From: Filimonas lacunae
GTDB lineage: Bacteria > Bacteroidota > Bacteroidia > Chitinophagales > Chitinophagaceae
Assembly (NCBI RefSeq): GCF_002355595.1
Contig: NZ_AP017422.1
Location: 3,844,001 to 3,908,000 of the forward strand
DNA length: 64,000 nucleotides
Direction: 5' to 3'
A program made the translations under genes and the position numbers. This document shows, one piece after another, positions 1-9,332 of the stretch. Every line of letters starts with the position of its first letter. Position 1 is the stretch's first letter. The notes beneath the pieces were generated by a model. It was not told the DNA's origin. It searched no databases and saw only the letters and a program-made list of their open reading frames with translations.

Positions 1-29
1 TAATTCCTGCCTATTAAGCCCCCTATCAA

Positions 30-67
30 ATTTACAGATTTTGTAAATATTTACAGATTTTGTAAAT
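30..67. promoter_or_regulatory. Two adjacent 19-bp palindromic repeats, probable operator
   Basis: The 19-mer ATTTACAGATTTTGTAAAT occurs twice with no gap, at 30-48 and 49-67. Each copy is itself an inverted repeat, ATTTACA and TGTAAAT around a 5-bp centre. The second copy ends 19 bp before the chosen start of the acetyltransferase gene. Tandem dyads of this size just upstream of a two-gene operon are typical binding sites for a dimeric HTH repressor, and the second gene of the operon encodes one. Autoregulation is inference; the repeat itself is seen directly. Confidence 0.75.
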
Positions 68-86
68 TTGAGAAAAGAGGGTGTTA

Positions 87-602
87 ATGTATGTTGAAGA
101 CCTAAAGACAAACGAAAAATGGGAAGTAACGGTTGACAAAATCTCTAACAAAGACTTTCCTAAAATTAAAAAAAGTGGAAAATTCGGATTTGATTGGGAT
201 AAACACAAAAACGAGGAAGTTTATAAAATTTCAATACTTGGCACCATTGAAATTTTGGGATTAATGTGCGTAATCGACCACCCCGAACCACAATATGATT
301 GCCTTGAAATTAAATTAATAGAAATCAACAAAGATCATCAAGGAAAAGACAAAGGATTAGATAGAATTGGCGGCAATCTCCTTGGATTTGCCGCGCTATT
401 ATCAGACCAATATGGACATGAAGGATTTTTAGCATTAATAGTGAAAAGCAAAAGAGCCGCACTTTTTCATGAAAAATATGGTTTTCAGTATATCGGAAGT
501 GGTGGAGGTGTAGCGGGTGAAAGAATGATGTCAGACACCATCAATTCGATAAAATTAGCCAAAGAGTATACAGATAAATCAATATCAGATGAAACCAAAT
601 AA
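87..602 (+). CDS. GNAT-family N-acetyltransferase, possible toxin of a TA pair
   Basis: A protein of about 171 residues with a GNAT-like core: strands around ILGTIEILGLMCVID, then the acetyl-CoA loop region with HQGKDKG followed by an amphipathic helix (about residues 85-110), and a C-terminal LFHEKYGFQYIGSG stretch typical of the GNAT beta5/alpha4 end. Such proteins transfer an acetyl group from acetyl-CoA to an amine. ATG 87 is preferred over GTG 81 because AGAGGG at 76-81 is spaced as a ribosome-binding site for it. The gene overlaps the downstream HTH gene by 14 bp, so the two are translationally coupled. GNAT enzymes paired with a DNA-binding partner include tRNA-acetylating toxins (TacAT, AtaRT); that role is inferred here. 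The gene is clearly more AT-rich than its neighbours, which suggests acquisition. Confidence 0.65.
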   Translation: MYVEDLKTNEKWEVTVDKISNKDFPKIKKSGKFGFDWDKHKNEEVYKISILGTIEILGLMCVIDHPEPQYDCLEIKLIEINKDHQGKDKGLDRIGGNLLGFAALLSDQYGHEGFLALIVKSKRAALFHEKYGFQYIGSGGGVAGERMMSDTINSIKLAKEYTDKSISDETK

Positions 603-1101
603 TCCTAAAGAGAAAAAGGAAAAGACTGATGACATTTCCTTTCAGTCTCCAGCCTTAACTAAAAATCAAGAGCAAGAGGCTTTACTTGCATTTGGTACTT
701 ATCGTAAAAAAGCGAGCAAACAAATTTCTGAGGAGGATAAGATAAAATTGCGTTTGCTACGATTAAAATTTGAGATTAACAATTTTCTAAAAAGTCAGTA
801 CTCTGATTTTCAATTTGGTTTCTTCCTGGAAGAATATATGAAATGCTTTGAATTGAATGGGAAGACCTTTGCTAATGAAATAGACGTAGCACCTTCCCTT
901 CTTAGTCAAATTTTGCATAATCAACGAGATCCCAATACTAAAATCATGATGCGACTGGAAATACATTCAAACTACAATTTCCCCGCACCAATATGGTATG
1001 AAGTATTAGCTAAACAAAAAGCTTTTGAACTAAAAAATGACAGCAAATTAAGAAAGCAGGAGGCCAGAAAAATTCACCCAAAGATTAGTGTAGTTATTTA
1101 G
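589..1101 (+). CDS. HigA-like helix-turn-helix protein, possible antitoxin and autorepressor
   Basis: A 170-residue protein with a charged, probably disordered N-terminus (about 1-60) and a HigA/XRE-like helix-turn-helix near residues 85-125, read from FANEIDVAPSLLSQILHNQR followed by a helix beginning DPNTKIMMRLE. This is the pattern of HigA antitoxins, in which the recognition helix starts at the SxLSxIL stretch. The C-terminus is a Lys/Arg-rich tail. The ATG lies inside the end of the acetyltransferase gene (14-bp overlap), so the order is effector then HTH partner, as in higBA operons. It probably binds the double palindrome at 30-67. Known GNAT toxins usually pair with ribbon-helix-helix antitoxins, so an XRE-type partner would be an atypical combination. 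Function is inferred from motif and context. Confidence 0.6.
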   Translation: MKPNNPKEKKEKTDDISFQSPALTKNQEQEALLAFGTYRKKASKQISEEDKIKLRLLRLKFEINNFLKSQYSDFQFGFFLEEYMKCFELNGKTFANEIDVAPSLLSQILHNQRDPNTKIMMRLEIHSNYNFPAPIWYEVLAKQKAFELKNDSKLRKQEARKIHPKISVVI

Positions 1102-1126
1102 ATTCATTTAGTATCAGCATTACAAT

Positions 1127-1163
1127 AAAACTGCTCAATTCTATAAAAGAATTGAGCAGTTTT
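1127..1163. terminator. Bidirectional hairpin terminator
   Basis: A perfect 14-bp stem, AAAACTGCTCAATT at 1127-1140 and AATTGAGCAGTTTT at 1150-1163, with a 9-nt loop. A-rich and T-rich ends flank the stem, so it can end transcription from both sides. It lies between the convergent HTH gene and the thioesterase gene. Confidence 0.85.
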
Positions 1164-1181
1164 ATTAACAAGCTCCACCAT

Positions 1182-1598
1182 TTACACCTCCAACGTAGGT
1201 ATCCCTTCCAGCTTCGCCTTTAACCCTTCCGGCAAATAAGGCCTTCCACCTGTTGCAGGCACACAGGTGCCGGTAAATACAGCAGAGGTCATTACCTTAT
1301 TATTCAGCATAATGGACTGCTTAAAATGCAAACGCGGCTGCCCGCCAGCATCGCCAAATACAGCACAGGTTACGGTAAACTCATCGCCTTTTTTCAGGGA
1401 ACGTAAAAACTTTATAGAGTATTGCGAAAGCACCATGTACACACCTTTTTCTGCTTCTTCCACAAAGTCAAATCCCAGTACATCTTTAATAAAAGCGTGG
1501 CGACAATCTTCCATGTAAAACGGATAGTAAAGTCCATCCATTATTTGCTGCACATCAATGTGCTCATCTTTGGTAACGTAAGTTTTTGTGTATTCCAT
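1182..1598 (-). CDS. Hotdog-fold acyl-CoA thioesterase (4HBT/YbgC-like)
   Basis: A 138-residue protein, the usual size of a single hotdog domain. Residues 12-40 (HIDVQQIMDGLYYPFYMEDCRHAFI region) match the 4HBT pattern, in which an Asp near the start of the long helix and a following Arg-containing segment form the active site. Later strands (KFLRSLKKGDEFTVTCAVF, PRLHFKQSIMLNNKVMTSAVFTGTCV) fit the beta-sheet and the typical substrate-binding edge. Members hydrolyse acyl-CoA thioesters in the cytoplasm; the acyl chain cannot be told from sequence. It is a single gene convergent with the HTH gene and lies 160 bp downstream of the giant adhesin gene, on the same strand. Confidence 0.7.
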   Translation of the reverse strand: MEYTKTYVTKDEHIDVQQIMDGLYYPFYMEDCRHAFIKDVLGFDFVEEAEKGVYMVLSQYSIKFLRSLKKGDEFTVTCAVFGDAGGQPRLHFKQSIMLNNKVMTSAVFTGTCVPATGGRPYLPEGLKAKLEGIPTLEV

Positions 1599-1758
1599 TA
1601 TAGGATATGCTTATTTCGCTGCGAAGATCGACTTTCTGCCGGAAAACAAAAAAGGCAGGTTCTCCCAGCCATAGTGGGAAGAAAAATCTTCGACCATGAC
1701 CGGGCCAACCCGCCCCCTTTTAATATTTCCCCCATCGGGGCTGTTCATTATCCGGATG

Positions 1759-4700
1759 CTATCTAAGTAAGGTTACAGACCCCTGCCTGTGCATAGTTCT
1801 TCCATTTTCATCCACCCCTTCCGCTGTCCACACATAGGTAGCTAAAGGTTGCAGTTCTCCGTTTACACGGCCATCCCATCCTTTATTCACATCAGCAGTT
1901 TCAAACACTTTTTTACCCCAACGATTAAACACGCGGAAGTAATTCAGTTGTTTCACCCCTCGGAGGTTGGCATACAACAGATCATTCTGACCATCACCGT
2001 TTGGAGTAAATACATTCGGAACCAATATGTCGTTCGTAACAAACGCAGTTACCAGTAAGGTATCCACCGTTACACAACCCGAAGGGAAATCCATACGGAT
2101 ATTATATAACTGGTTTGCACCTAAAGTAGTTACCGGGTTATAAATATTAGTAGCTGACAAACCTGTAGAAGGCGACCAACTGTAAGAAGCATTGGTCAGT
2201 TGACGAGCAGCCAGCGTTGTAGGCAAACCAGCTGTTGTATTCACAGTAGCCAACTGCTCTCCTGTTACCGGTACTACTACGGGTATCACCTTGGTTACCG
2301 TGGCCGCCAATGAAGGACACACATCAGGTGTTACCGTTAAGGCAGCAGTATAATTACCCGCAGCCAGATAGGTAAACTGCGGAGCCGCATCGCTGCTGTT
2401 CTGACCATCGCCACTTGTCCAGGAATAACTTACTGTACCGCTGTTAACCACATTAGTTTCATTACTAAACTGTACAGCCGTGCCCGCACAATAAGAATCA
2501 TAGCTAAAGGCAGGTTGTGCCGGCAATAACCTGGTTATAGCCAGACTGTTGGTAGCCGGAGCCACACAACCATTATTATCCGTAGCAGCAGCAGTATAAG
2601 TACCGGTTGCTGACACCAGTATGGTGTCAGTGGCATTACCCTGCACTGCTGTACCGTTAAACAGCCATTCGAAACTGTAGTTACCGGATGCAGATAGCAC
2701 ACGGGTACCGTTTACACCACACAATACTGTTCCTGCCCCTGCACTAATAGTACTTACCGGCAAAGCGTTCACCGTAAGTGCTCCGTTGGTATAAGCAAAG
2801 CTATAGTTATCCGCAGCTGCACCTGCCACCGTAATAGCATAAGTACCCGCAGCAGACTGAGTAGTGGCAGTTGTAGTAGCCTGTGCTGCGTTGGTAAACA
2901 CAGATTCGGTTTCGTTACCTGCCAGTCCACTGTAGATAATTCGGAATACTGGGTTAGCAATACCATAGCAACGCGCAGAGTCTGCCGCCGTTATGGTCAC
3001 CAACGCCTTATTAATAGAGAGTATTCCATTCACATAACTGATAGCATAGTTATCAGCCGTTAAGCCACCCGGAGTAATTACATATGTATTCACATTCTCA
3101 GCACCTTGCGATGTACCGCTATAGGTAACAGCACCCGTTAAAGCAGCAGTGGAATCTTCGCCACTGACAAAGCCATTGTAGCTTACATTGTTACCTCCGG
3201 CGAATGCGGTAGCATCATACACTTTAGTAGAATCCTTAGCTGTCACAGTCAGCGCTGCCTTAATAATAGCCAGACTGCCATTTGCATAAGTAATGTCGTA
3301 ATTACCCGCCAATAAACCACCCGGAGTTATCACATAAGTGTTTACATTTTTAGCACCCTGAGAAGTGCCGCTATAAGTTACCGCACCGGTTAAGGCAGCA
3401 GCAGAATCTTCGCTATTTACAAATCCGCTGTAAGAAAGACCATTACCTCCACTATACGCTACACCATCATATACTTTAGACGAATCTTGAGCGGTAATTG
3501 TAAGAGCAGCTTTACCGATGGTCAAAGTACCGTCTGCATAAGTAATGTCGTAGTTATCCGCAGTTAAACCATCCGGAGTTATCACATAGGCATTTACGTT
3601 TTTAGCACCCTGAGAAGTGCCGCTATAAGTTACAGCACCGGTTAAGGCAGCAGTAGAATCTTCGCTATTTACAAATCCACTATAAGAAAGACCATTTCCA
3701 CCGCTATACGCTAAACCGTCATACACCTTAGACGAATCTTTAGCGGTAACTGTCAGAGCAGCTTTGCCAATGGTTAAAGTGCCATCTGCATAAGTAATAG
3801 TATAGTTACCCGCAGTTAAACCACCCGGAGTAATCACATAGGCGTTTACATTCTTAGCTCCCTGGGAAGTACCGCTATAAGTTACTGCACCGGTTAAGGC
3901 AGTAGCAGAATCTTCGCTATTTACAAATCCGCTGTAAGAAAGACCATTACCTCCACTATACGCTACACCATCATACACTTTAGACGAATCTTTAGCGGTA
4001 ACTGTCAATGCAGCTTTGCCAATGGTTAAAGTACCGTTCGCATAAGTAATGGTATAGTTGGCAGCTGATAAGCCACCAGGCGTAATCACATAAGTATTTA
4101 CATTTTTAGCTCCCTGGGAGGTGCCGCTATAAGTTACCGCACCGGTTAAGGCAGCAGTAGAATCTTCGCTATTTACAAATCCGCTATAAGAAAGACCATT
4201 ACCACCACTATACGCTACACCATCATACACTTTAGACGAATCTTTAGCAGTAACTGTCAATGAAGCTTTACCGATAGTTAAAGTACCATTTGCATAAGTG
4301 ATAGCATAGTTGGCAGCAGATAAACCACCCGGAGTAATTACATAGGCGTTTACATTCTTAGCTCCCTGGGAAGTACCGCTATAAGTTACCGCACCGGTTA
4401 AGGCAGCGGTAGAATCTTCGCTATTTACAAATCCGCTATAAGAAAGACCATTTCCACCACTATACCCTATACCATCATACACTTTAGACGAATCTTTAGC
4501 GGTAACTGTCAATGCAGCTTTGTCAATGGTTAAAGTACCGTTCGCATAAGTAATGGTATAGTTAGCAGCAGACAGGCCACCTGGCGTAATCACATAAGTG
4601 TTTACACTCTTAGCTCCCTGTGAAGTACCGCTATAAGTTACCGCACCGGTTAAGACAGCGGTAGAATCTTCACTATTTACAAATCCACTGTAAGAAAGGC

Positions 4701-7700
4701 CATTTCCACCGTTATACGATAAGCCATCGTATACCTTAGACGAATCTTTAGCGGTAACTGTCAATGCAGCTTTGCCGATGGTTAAAGTACCATTCGCATA
4801 AGTAATGGTATAGTTGGCAGCTGATAAGCCAGCAGGCGTAATCACATAAGTGTTTACATTCTTAGCTCCCTGTGAAGTGCCGCTATAAGTTACCGCACCG
4901 GTTAAGGCAGCAGTTGAATCTTCACTATTTACAAATCCGCTATAAGAAAGACCATTACCACCATTATACGCTACACCATCATACACTTTAGACGAATCTT
5001 TAGCGGTAACTGTCAATGCAGCTTTACCAATGGTTAAAGTACCGTTCGCATAAGTAATGGTATAGTTGGCAGCTGATAAGCCAGCAGGCGTAATCACATA
5101 AGTGTTTACATTCTTAGCTCCCTGTGAAGTGCCGCTATAAGTTACCGCACCGGTTAAGGCAGCAGTAGAATCTTCGCTATTTACAAATCCGCTGTAAGAA
5201 AGGCCATTTCCACCATTGAATACTAAACCATCATACACCTTAGAGGAATCTTTAGCCGTAACCGTCAATGCAGCTTTGCCAATGGTTAAAGTGCCATTTG
5301 TATAAGTAATAGTATAGTTGGCAGCAGACAAGCCACCAGGCGTAATAACATACGTGTTTACATTCTTAGCACCCTGAGAAGTGCCACTATAAGTTAACAA
5401 TCCTGTTAATGCAGCAGTAGAATCATCACCATTCACCAAACCAGAATAAGCAACACCGTTGCCACCACTAAAAGCAGTTCCGGCATAAGTAACTGTACTG
5501 TCATTCGCTTTAATTGTTAACGCAGCCTTACTTATCGTTAATGAAAAGGTTACATCCGCAGCCGCAGTATAACCGGCATTGCCTGCCTGGCTCATCGTTA
5601 TCAACACAACTCCTGCTTTCTTCGCCTTCATCTTCCATATATTATTGTCACTGGCATCCTGGTATACTTCCGCAATACTGTTATCAGCAGAGCTTAAGGC
5701 AACCGTTAACCCCGAACTGGCAGAGAAAGCCCTGGTAAACACCTGTCCATAGAGTACTGTGGTATCAGCCAGCGCTGTAATAGTCTGCCCCTGTACACCT
5801 GACACTTCATAAGCTCCCTGATCAATTGTTGCATCAAAACGGGCCGAGCCTGCCAGATCCGTTGTGGGATAACCGGATACAACCGTATATAAAACATCAT
5901 TTCCGGCATCTTTCACCGGGCTGCTGCTTTGTAAACTGTAATCGCCATTGGTAAAAGGTGCAGTATTAGAAGAAGGACTTTTAAATAGCGGATTGGCGCT
6001 GGTAATATAATTGGTAGCGTCATCCGTTGCACCTTGTATCGTACTGTATTGTATATTAACAGTGGCACTTCCGGATTGTATACCCTCAGTGGTGTTACCA
6101 TAAATGATGCTATTCTGAATAGTAACAGTACCCCCAAAAGGATAAATCCCGGTTCCGTTACCGCTGATAGTGGTATTGATAAAATTATGTGTACCAGAAC
6201 CCATATAAACGGCTAACCCTGCATTACCGCTTATCAGGGTATTGATATAGGTCATGTTTGTACTGGGACTACAATACACAACAGAACCTGTACTGCCTCC
6301 CAAACCTCCACTCATCTTTACATTTTTAAACACCTGGGCTGTGGTGGAGTTTTCATACAGAAGCGCACCGGAGGTAGTAGCAGTATCACGCAACAATTCA
6401 CTGTTAGTCATATTCACAGTTGATGAATTGCTAACATATATTCCACCTCCCACAGCGCTTGTGCCAGTAACATTATTGTCGTTCACATGTAACCGGGTAG
6501 CATTCACATTGCTGGCGTAGCTCACAAACATCCCGCCTGCATAATTACCCGTACAGGTATTAAAGCTAACATTGGCACTGTCTATATCCACAGTACTAAA
6601 GGCCAGATACACAGCTCCCCCCAAATTGAGCGATGTGTTATTCAACACATTCACACGCCTGAATCCAACCATGGCTACATTGCTGGGGTTTGACCCATTG
6701 ACCGATATGGCACCTCCGTAATATCCGGTGTTATTGGAGAAAGTCATATCCTCCATGAAAAGAGCAACAGTTCCCCCCATACTGATACCTCCTCCATATC
6801 CCATACCAAAGGAATATCCATTCACGGAAGTAGAACCTGCTGTTGTACCTGCATTTCCCCCTGTTACCGTAAAGCCGCTGATAACAGCATTACCCATATT
6901 ACCACCGGCAAGTAACACATGAAAAGCATTATCCGAAATATCACCTGCTGCCCCCAAATCACCGCTTAAAATACTGGTATTAGCAGGGCTGGTGAAATCA
7001 CGGGCTGCGGTATCCGTTTCCGTTCCTGCAAAACCACCATAGATTTTTACATCTTTCAGCAATACAAAAGAATTAATCTGGTTAGTGGTAGTGGACGTGC
7101 CACCCGCTACATTATTGGCAGGATACATAGGCAGATAGGTACCTTTGGCCACCCATATCTGCTTTACCGTACCTGCTGTTAGCCCATTTGCTATAGCCCC
7201 CGCCCTTAACGCAGTGGCTACCTCCCCTGTTGCATTTGCCCAGCTGCTACCATTACCGGTGCTTCCTTTTTTTACAAAAAGGACACCGTTGGCATTAGTG
7301 GCCAGCACTATTGACAAACTGCCATCAGCATAGGAAATAGTATAGTTAGTAGCATTCAAACCTCCGGGCGTAATCACATAAGTGCCTACACTGCTAACTC
7401 CCTGCGAGGTACCGCTATAGGTAAGTGTGCCTGTTAAAGCGGAGGTGGAATCATCCCCGTTCACAAAACCTGTATAAGTAATGCCGTTACCACCGCTAAA
7501 AGAAGCGCCGGTATAAGTAATTAAACTGCCGTTTGCTGTAACTGTTAAGTCTGCCTGATTTACCGTTAACGTAAAGCTTTTATCAGTTGCCGCAGCATAA
7601 CTGGCATTACCAGCCTGGCTCATGGTTATCACCACTGAGCCTATTTTCTTCGCCTTTATTTTCCAGATATTATTATCACCTGCATCCTGGTATACTTCCG

Positions 7701-9267
7701 CAACACTATTATCAGCAGAACTCAACGAAACCGTTAAGCCTGAACTGGTAGCAAAAGCCCTCGTAAACACCGCCCCGTAAGTAACCGTGGTATCTGCCAG
7801 TGCTGTAATGGTCTGAGGCTGAAAAAGCGGCACTTCATAAGCCCCCAGGTCAATGGTTCCATTAAAACGCGCCGAACCTGCCAGATCTGTTGTGGGGTAA
7901 TCTAATATAGCAGTATATAAAGCATCGTTTCCGGCATTTTTTGCCGGACTACTACTTTGTAAACTATAATCACCATCTGTAAAAGGAGCCGTTGCAGTAG
8001 AAGCCCCTGTAAACGCCGGATCAACCGTATTACCACTTTGTATATGATAAGTAGCGTTGGCGACTGCACCTTGCACTAAATTATATTGACAGGTAGTGGA
8101 TGGTGTGATGGACGGATATATACCTGCATAGGTGGCAGTACTTGCACTATTGCCATAAATAATACAATTGTATAGTTTAGGGGTGTTATTGTTATAAAAC
8201 AATCCGCCTCCACTAGAGGAAGCTACGTTACCGGCAACAGTCACATTCGTTAAAACGATATTAGGAGCTGATATATTATACAATCCTCCGCCACTACCCG
8301 CCTTATTACCGCTCATTAATACATTCGTAAAAGACGTAGGAGCACTGGTATTATATACGCCACCTCCATTACCGCTAGCTGTATTTCCCTTGATAACTAC
8401 ATTTGACAAAACAGCTAAAGCAGTTGGGTTAAGAATATATATTCCTCCACCACTATTAATAGCACTGTTGCCACTAATCACGACGTTGTGTAATACCGGA
8501 GCAGTATTTACCGTACTAAACATTCCACCTCCGTTGCCGGCACTATTCTCACTGATGATGACATCATTTATTACAGGTGCAGCACCATTACAATATAATC
8601 CTCCACCAGCAGTCGCGTTGGTGTTGGCTGTACTGGTAACATTCGCAATGACAGGAGAGGCTAAATTCCCAGGGGCACCGTAGCAAACGATCCCCGCACC
8701 TAAACCGCTAGCAATATTTATCCCGTTTACCGTTATAGCAGAGCCTCCGCTTCCATAACCCTCCCTGACAATAAAGCTGTTGATTTCCGCCGCACCTACC
8801 GCCCCGGCAGCAATTACCACACGCTGTGCGTTATCAGTAGCTAAAGCAGTACCACCCAGATTACCACTTAATATCGTTTGATTGGTGACACGCGAAGAAT
8901 CACGGCTGGTAAGCGCTGTTTCTGTTCCGGCAAATCCACCGTATATTTTTACATCATTTACCAATACGAAAGCATTGGTACGATCTGTAGTAGTAGCCGT
9001 TCCTGTAGTCACTGCATCAGCAGGATACATAGGTAAATAGGTACCGGCAACTACCCATATTTGTTTTACAGTTCCTGCTGTAGCTGCGTTCAGCTGCGTA
9101 GCGGCCTTTAAAGCATCGGCCAATTCACCCAAAGGGTCGGCCCAGCTGACACCTGTTCCGGTGCTGCCTTTTTTAACGTACAAAATGCCATTGGCATCCT
9201 GCGCCTGTGCTGTTACCTGAAAAAGGGTAAGCATACACAACAGGCTTACATAAATACATTGTTTCAT
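1759..9267 (-). CDS. Giant MBG-repeat surface adhesin with type IX (type B) sorting domain
   Basis: A 2502-residue secreted protein. Residues 1-22 form a signal peptide ending in AQA. A right-handed beta-helix region (about 27-480) is followed by an Ig-like segment and one MBG domain (to about 655). The same arrangement restarts near residue 660 with a second VLFVKKGSTG stretch and beta-helix. Ten 84-residue MBG/YDG repeats fill residues 1247-2086, each with a KVYDG-type motif. A divergent MBG domain and Ig/PKD-like domains follow. The last ~85 residues (VPNVFTPNGDGQNDLL ... WDGRVNGE ... GSVTLLR) are the gliding-motility C-terminal domain used as a type B signal by the type IX secretion system. 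The expected location is the cell surface, in adhesion or surface coating; the ligand is unknown. The gene lies 65 bp downstream of a porP gene on the same strand, so the pair is probably one operon. Confidence 0.88.
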   Translation of the reverse strand: MKQCIYVSLLCMLTLFQVTAQAQDANGILYVKKGSTGTGVSWADPLGELADALKAATQLNAATAGTVKQIWVVAGTYLPMYPADAVTTGTATTTDRTNAFVLVNDVKIYGGFAGTETALTSRDSSRVTNQTILSGNLGGTALATDNAQRVVIAAGAVGAAEINSFIVREGYGSGGSAITVNGINIASGLGAGIVCYGAPGNLASPVIANVTSTANTNATAGGGLYCNGAAPVINDVIISENSAGNGGGMFSTVNTAPVLHNVVISGNSAINSGGGIYILNPTALAVLSNVVIKGNTASGNGGGVYNTSAPTSFTNVLMSGNKAGSGGGLYNISAPNIVLTNVTVAGNVASSSGGGLFYNNNTPKLYNCIIYGNSASTATYAGIYPSITPSTTCQYNLVQGAVANATYHIQSGNTVDPAFTGASTATAPFTDGDYSLQSSSPAKNAGNDALYTAILDYPTTDLAGSARFNGTIDLGAYEVPLFQPQTITALADTTVTYGAVFTRAFATSSGLTVSLSSADNSVAEVYQDAGDNNIWKIKAKKIGSVVITMSQAGNASYAAATDKSFTLTVNQADLTVTANGSLITYTGASFSGGNGITYTGFVNGDDSTSALTGTLTYSGTSQGVSSVGTYVITPGGLNATNYTISYADGSLSIVLATNANGVLFVKKGSTGNGSSWANATGEVATALRAGAIANGLTAGTVKQIWVAKGTYLPMYPANNVAGGTSTTTNQINSFVLLKDVKIYGGFAGTETDTAARDFTSPANTSILSGDLGAAGDISDNAFHVLLAGGNMGNAVISGFTVTGGNAGTTAGSTSVNGYSFGMGYGGGISMGGTVALFMEDMTFSNNTGYYGGAISVNGSNPSNVAMVGFRRVNVLNNTSLNLGGAVYLAFSTVDIDSANVSFNTCTGNYAGGMFVSYASNVNATRLHVNDNNVTGTSAVGGGIYVSNSSTVNMTNSELLRDTATTSGALLYENSTTAQVFKNVKMSGGLGGSTGSVVYCSPSTNMTYINTLISGNAGLAVYMGSGTHNFINTTISGNGTGIYPFGGTVTIQNSIIYGNTTEGIQSGSATVNIQYSTIQGATDDATNYITSANPLFKSPSSNTAPFTNGDYSLQSSSPVKDAGNDVLYTVVSGYPTTDLAGSARFDATIDQGAYEVSGVQGQTITALADTTVLYGQVFTRAFSASSGLTVALSSADNSIAEVYQDASDNNIWKMKAKKAGVVLITMSQAGNAGYTAAADVTFSLTISKAALTIKANDSTVTYAGTAFSGGNGVAYSGLVNGDDSTAALTGLLTYSGTSQGAKNVNTYVITPGGLSAANYTITYTNGTLTIGKAALTVTAKDSSKVYDGLVFNGGNGLSYSGFVNSEDSTAALTGAVTYSGTSQGAKNVNTYVITPAGLSAANYTITYANGTLTIGKAALTVTAKDSSKVYDGVAYNGGNGLSYSGFVNSEDSTAALTGAVTYSGTSQGAKNVNTYVITPAGLSAANYTITYANGTLTIGKAALTVTAKDSSKVYDGLSYNGGNGLSYSGFVNSEDSTAVLTGAVTYSGTSQGAKSVNTYVITPGGLSAANYTITYANGTLTIDKAALTVTAKDSSKVYDGIGYSGGNGLSYSGFVNSEDSTAALTGAVTYSGTSQGAKNVNAYVITPGGLSAANYAITYANGTLTIGKASLTVTAKDSSKVYDGVAYSGGNGLSYSGFVNSEDSTAALTGAVTYSGTSQGAKNVNTYVITPGGLSAANYTITYANGTLTIGKAALTVTAKDSSKVYDGVAYSGGNGLSYSGFVNSEDSATALTGAVTYSGTSQGAKNVNAYVITPGGLTAGNYTITYADGTLTIGKAALTVTAKDSSKVYDGLAYSGGNGLSYSGFVNSEDSTAALTGAVTYSGTSQGAKNVNAYVITPDGLTADNYDITYADGTLTIGKAALTITAQDSSKVYDGVAYSGGNGLSYSGFVNSEDSAAALTGAVTYSGTSQGAKNVNTYVITPGGLLAGNYDITYANGSLAIIKAALTVTAKDSTKVYDATAFAGGNNVSYNGFVSGEDSTAALTGAVTYSGTSQGAENVNTYVITPGGLTADNYAISYVNGILSINKALVTITAADSARCYGIANPVFRIIYSGLAGNETESVFTNAAQATTTATTQSAAGTYAITVAGAAADNYSFAYTNGALTVNALPVSTISAGAGTVLCGVNGTRVLSASGNYSFEWLFNGTAVQGNATDTILVSATGTYTAAATDNNGCVAPATNSLAITRLLPAQPAFSYDSYCAGTAVQFSNETNVVNSGTVSYSWTSGDGQNSSDAAPQFTYLAAGNYTAALTVTPDVCPSLAATVTKVIPVVVPVTGEQLATVNTTAGLPTTLAARQLTNASYSWSPSTGLSATNIYNPVTTLGANQLYNIRMDFPSGCVTVDTLLVTAFVTNDILVPNVFTPNGDGQNDLLYANLRGVKQLNYFRVFNRWGKKVFETADVNKGWDGRVNGELQPLATYVWTAEGVDENGRTMHRQGSVTLLR
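3010..5529 (-). repeat. Ten tandem 252-bp repeats encoding 84-residue MBG domains
   Basis: Unit boundaries set at the Lys codon of the KAALTVTAKDSS motif fall at 5529, 5277 and every 252 bp down to 3261, giving exactly 10 x 252 = 2520 bp with no indel. The inner units (2-9) differ at only a few residues each, mainly in the three or four positions after KVYDG and at the TPxGL motif. The outer units 1 and 10 are more divergent. This gradient is what unequal crossing-over or gene conversion produces. The copy number is likely variable between strains and hard to assemble from short reads. Confidence 0.93.
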
Positions 9268-9332
9268 TGCAGAAGGGTTCTTATTCTATGTTTAATATGC
9301 TTTTCAGCTATGTTTCATGTAATAGGCAGCAG

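Noticed and set aside
1422-1766. Plus-strand ORF overlapping the thioesterase start
   Set aside because: It runs antisense to a conserved enzyme and has no recognisable sequence.
3010-5529. Regular repeats that could suggest a CRISPR array
   Set aside because: The 252-bp unit is fully coding, in frame, without unique spacers; it is protein repeat DNA.
5514-7333. Several plus-strand ORFs inside the MBG adhesin
   Set aside because: Low-complexity antisense frames of the beta-helix and repeat region; no start context or domain.
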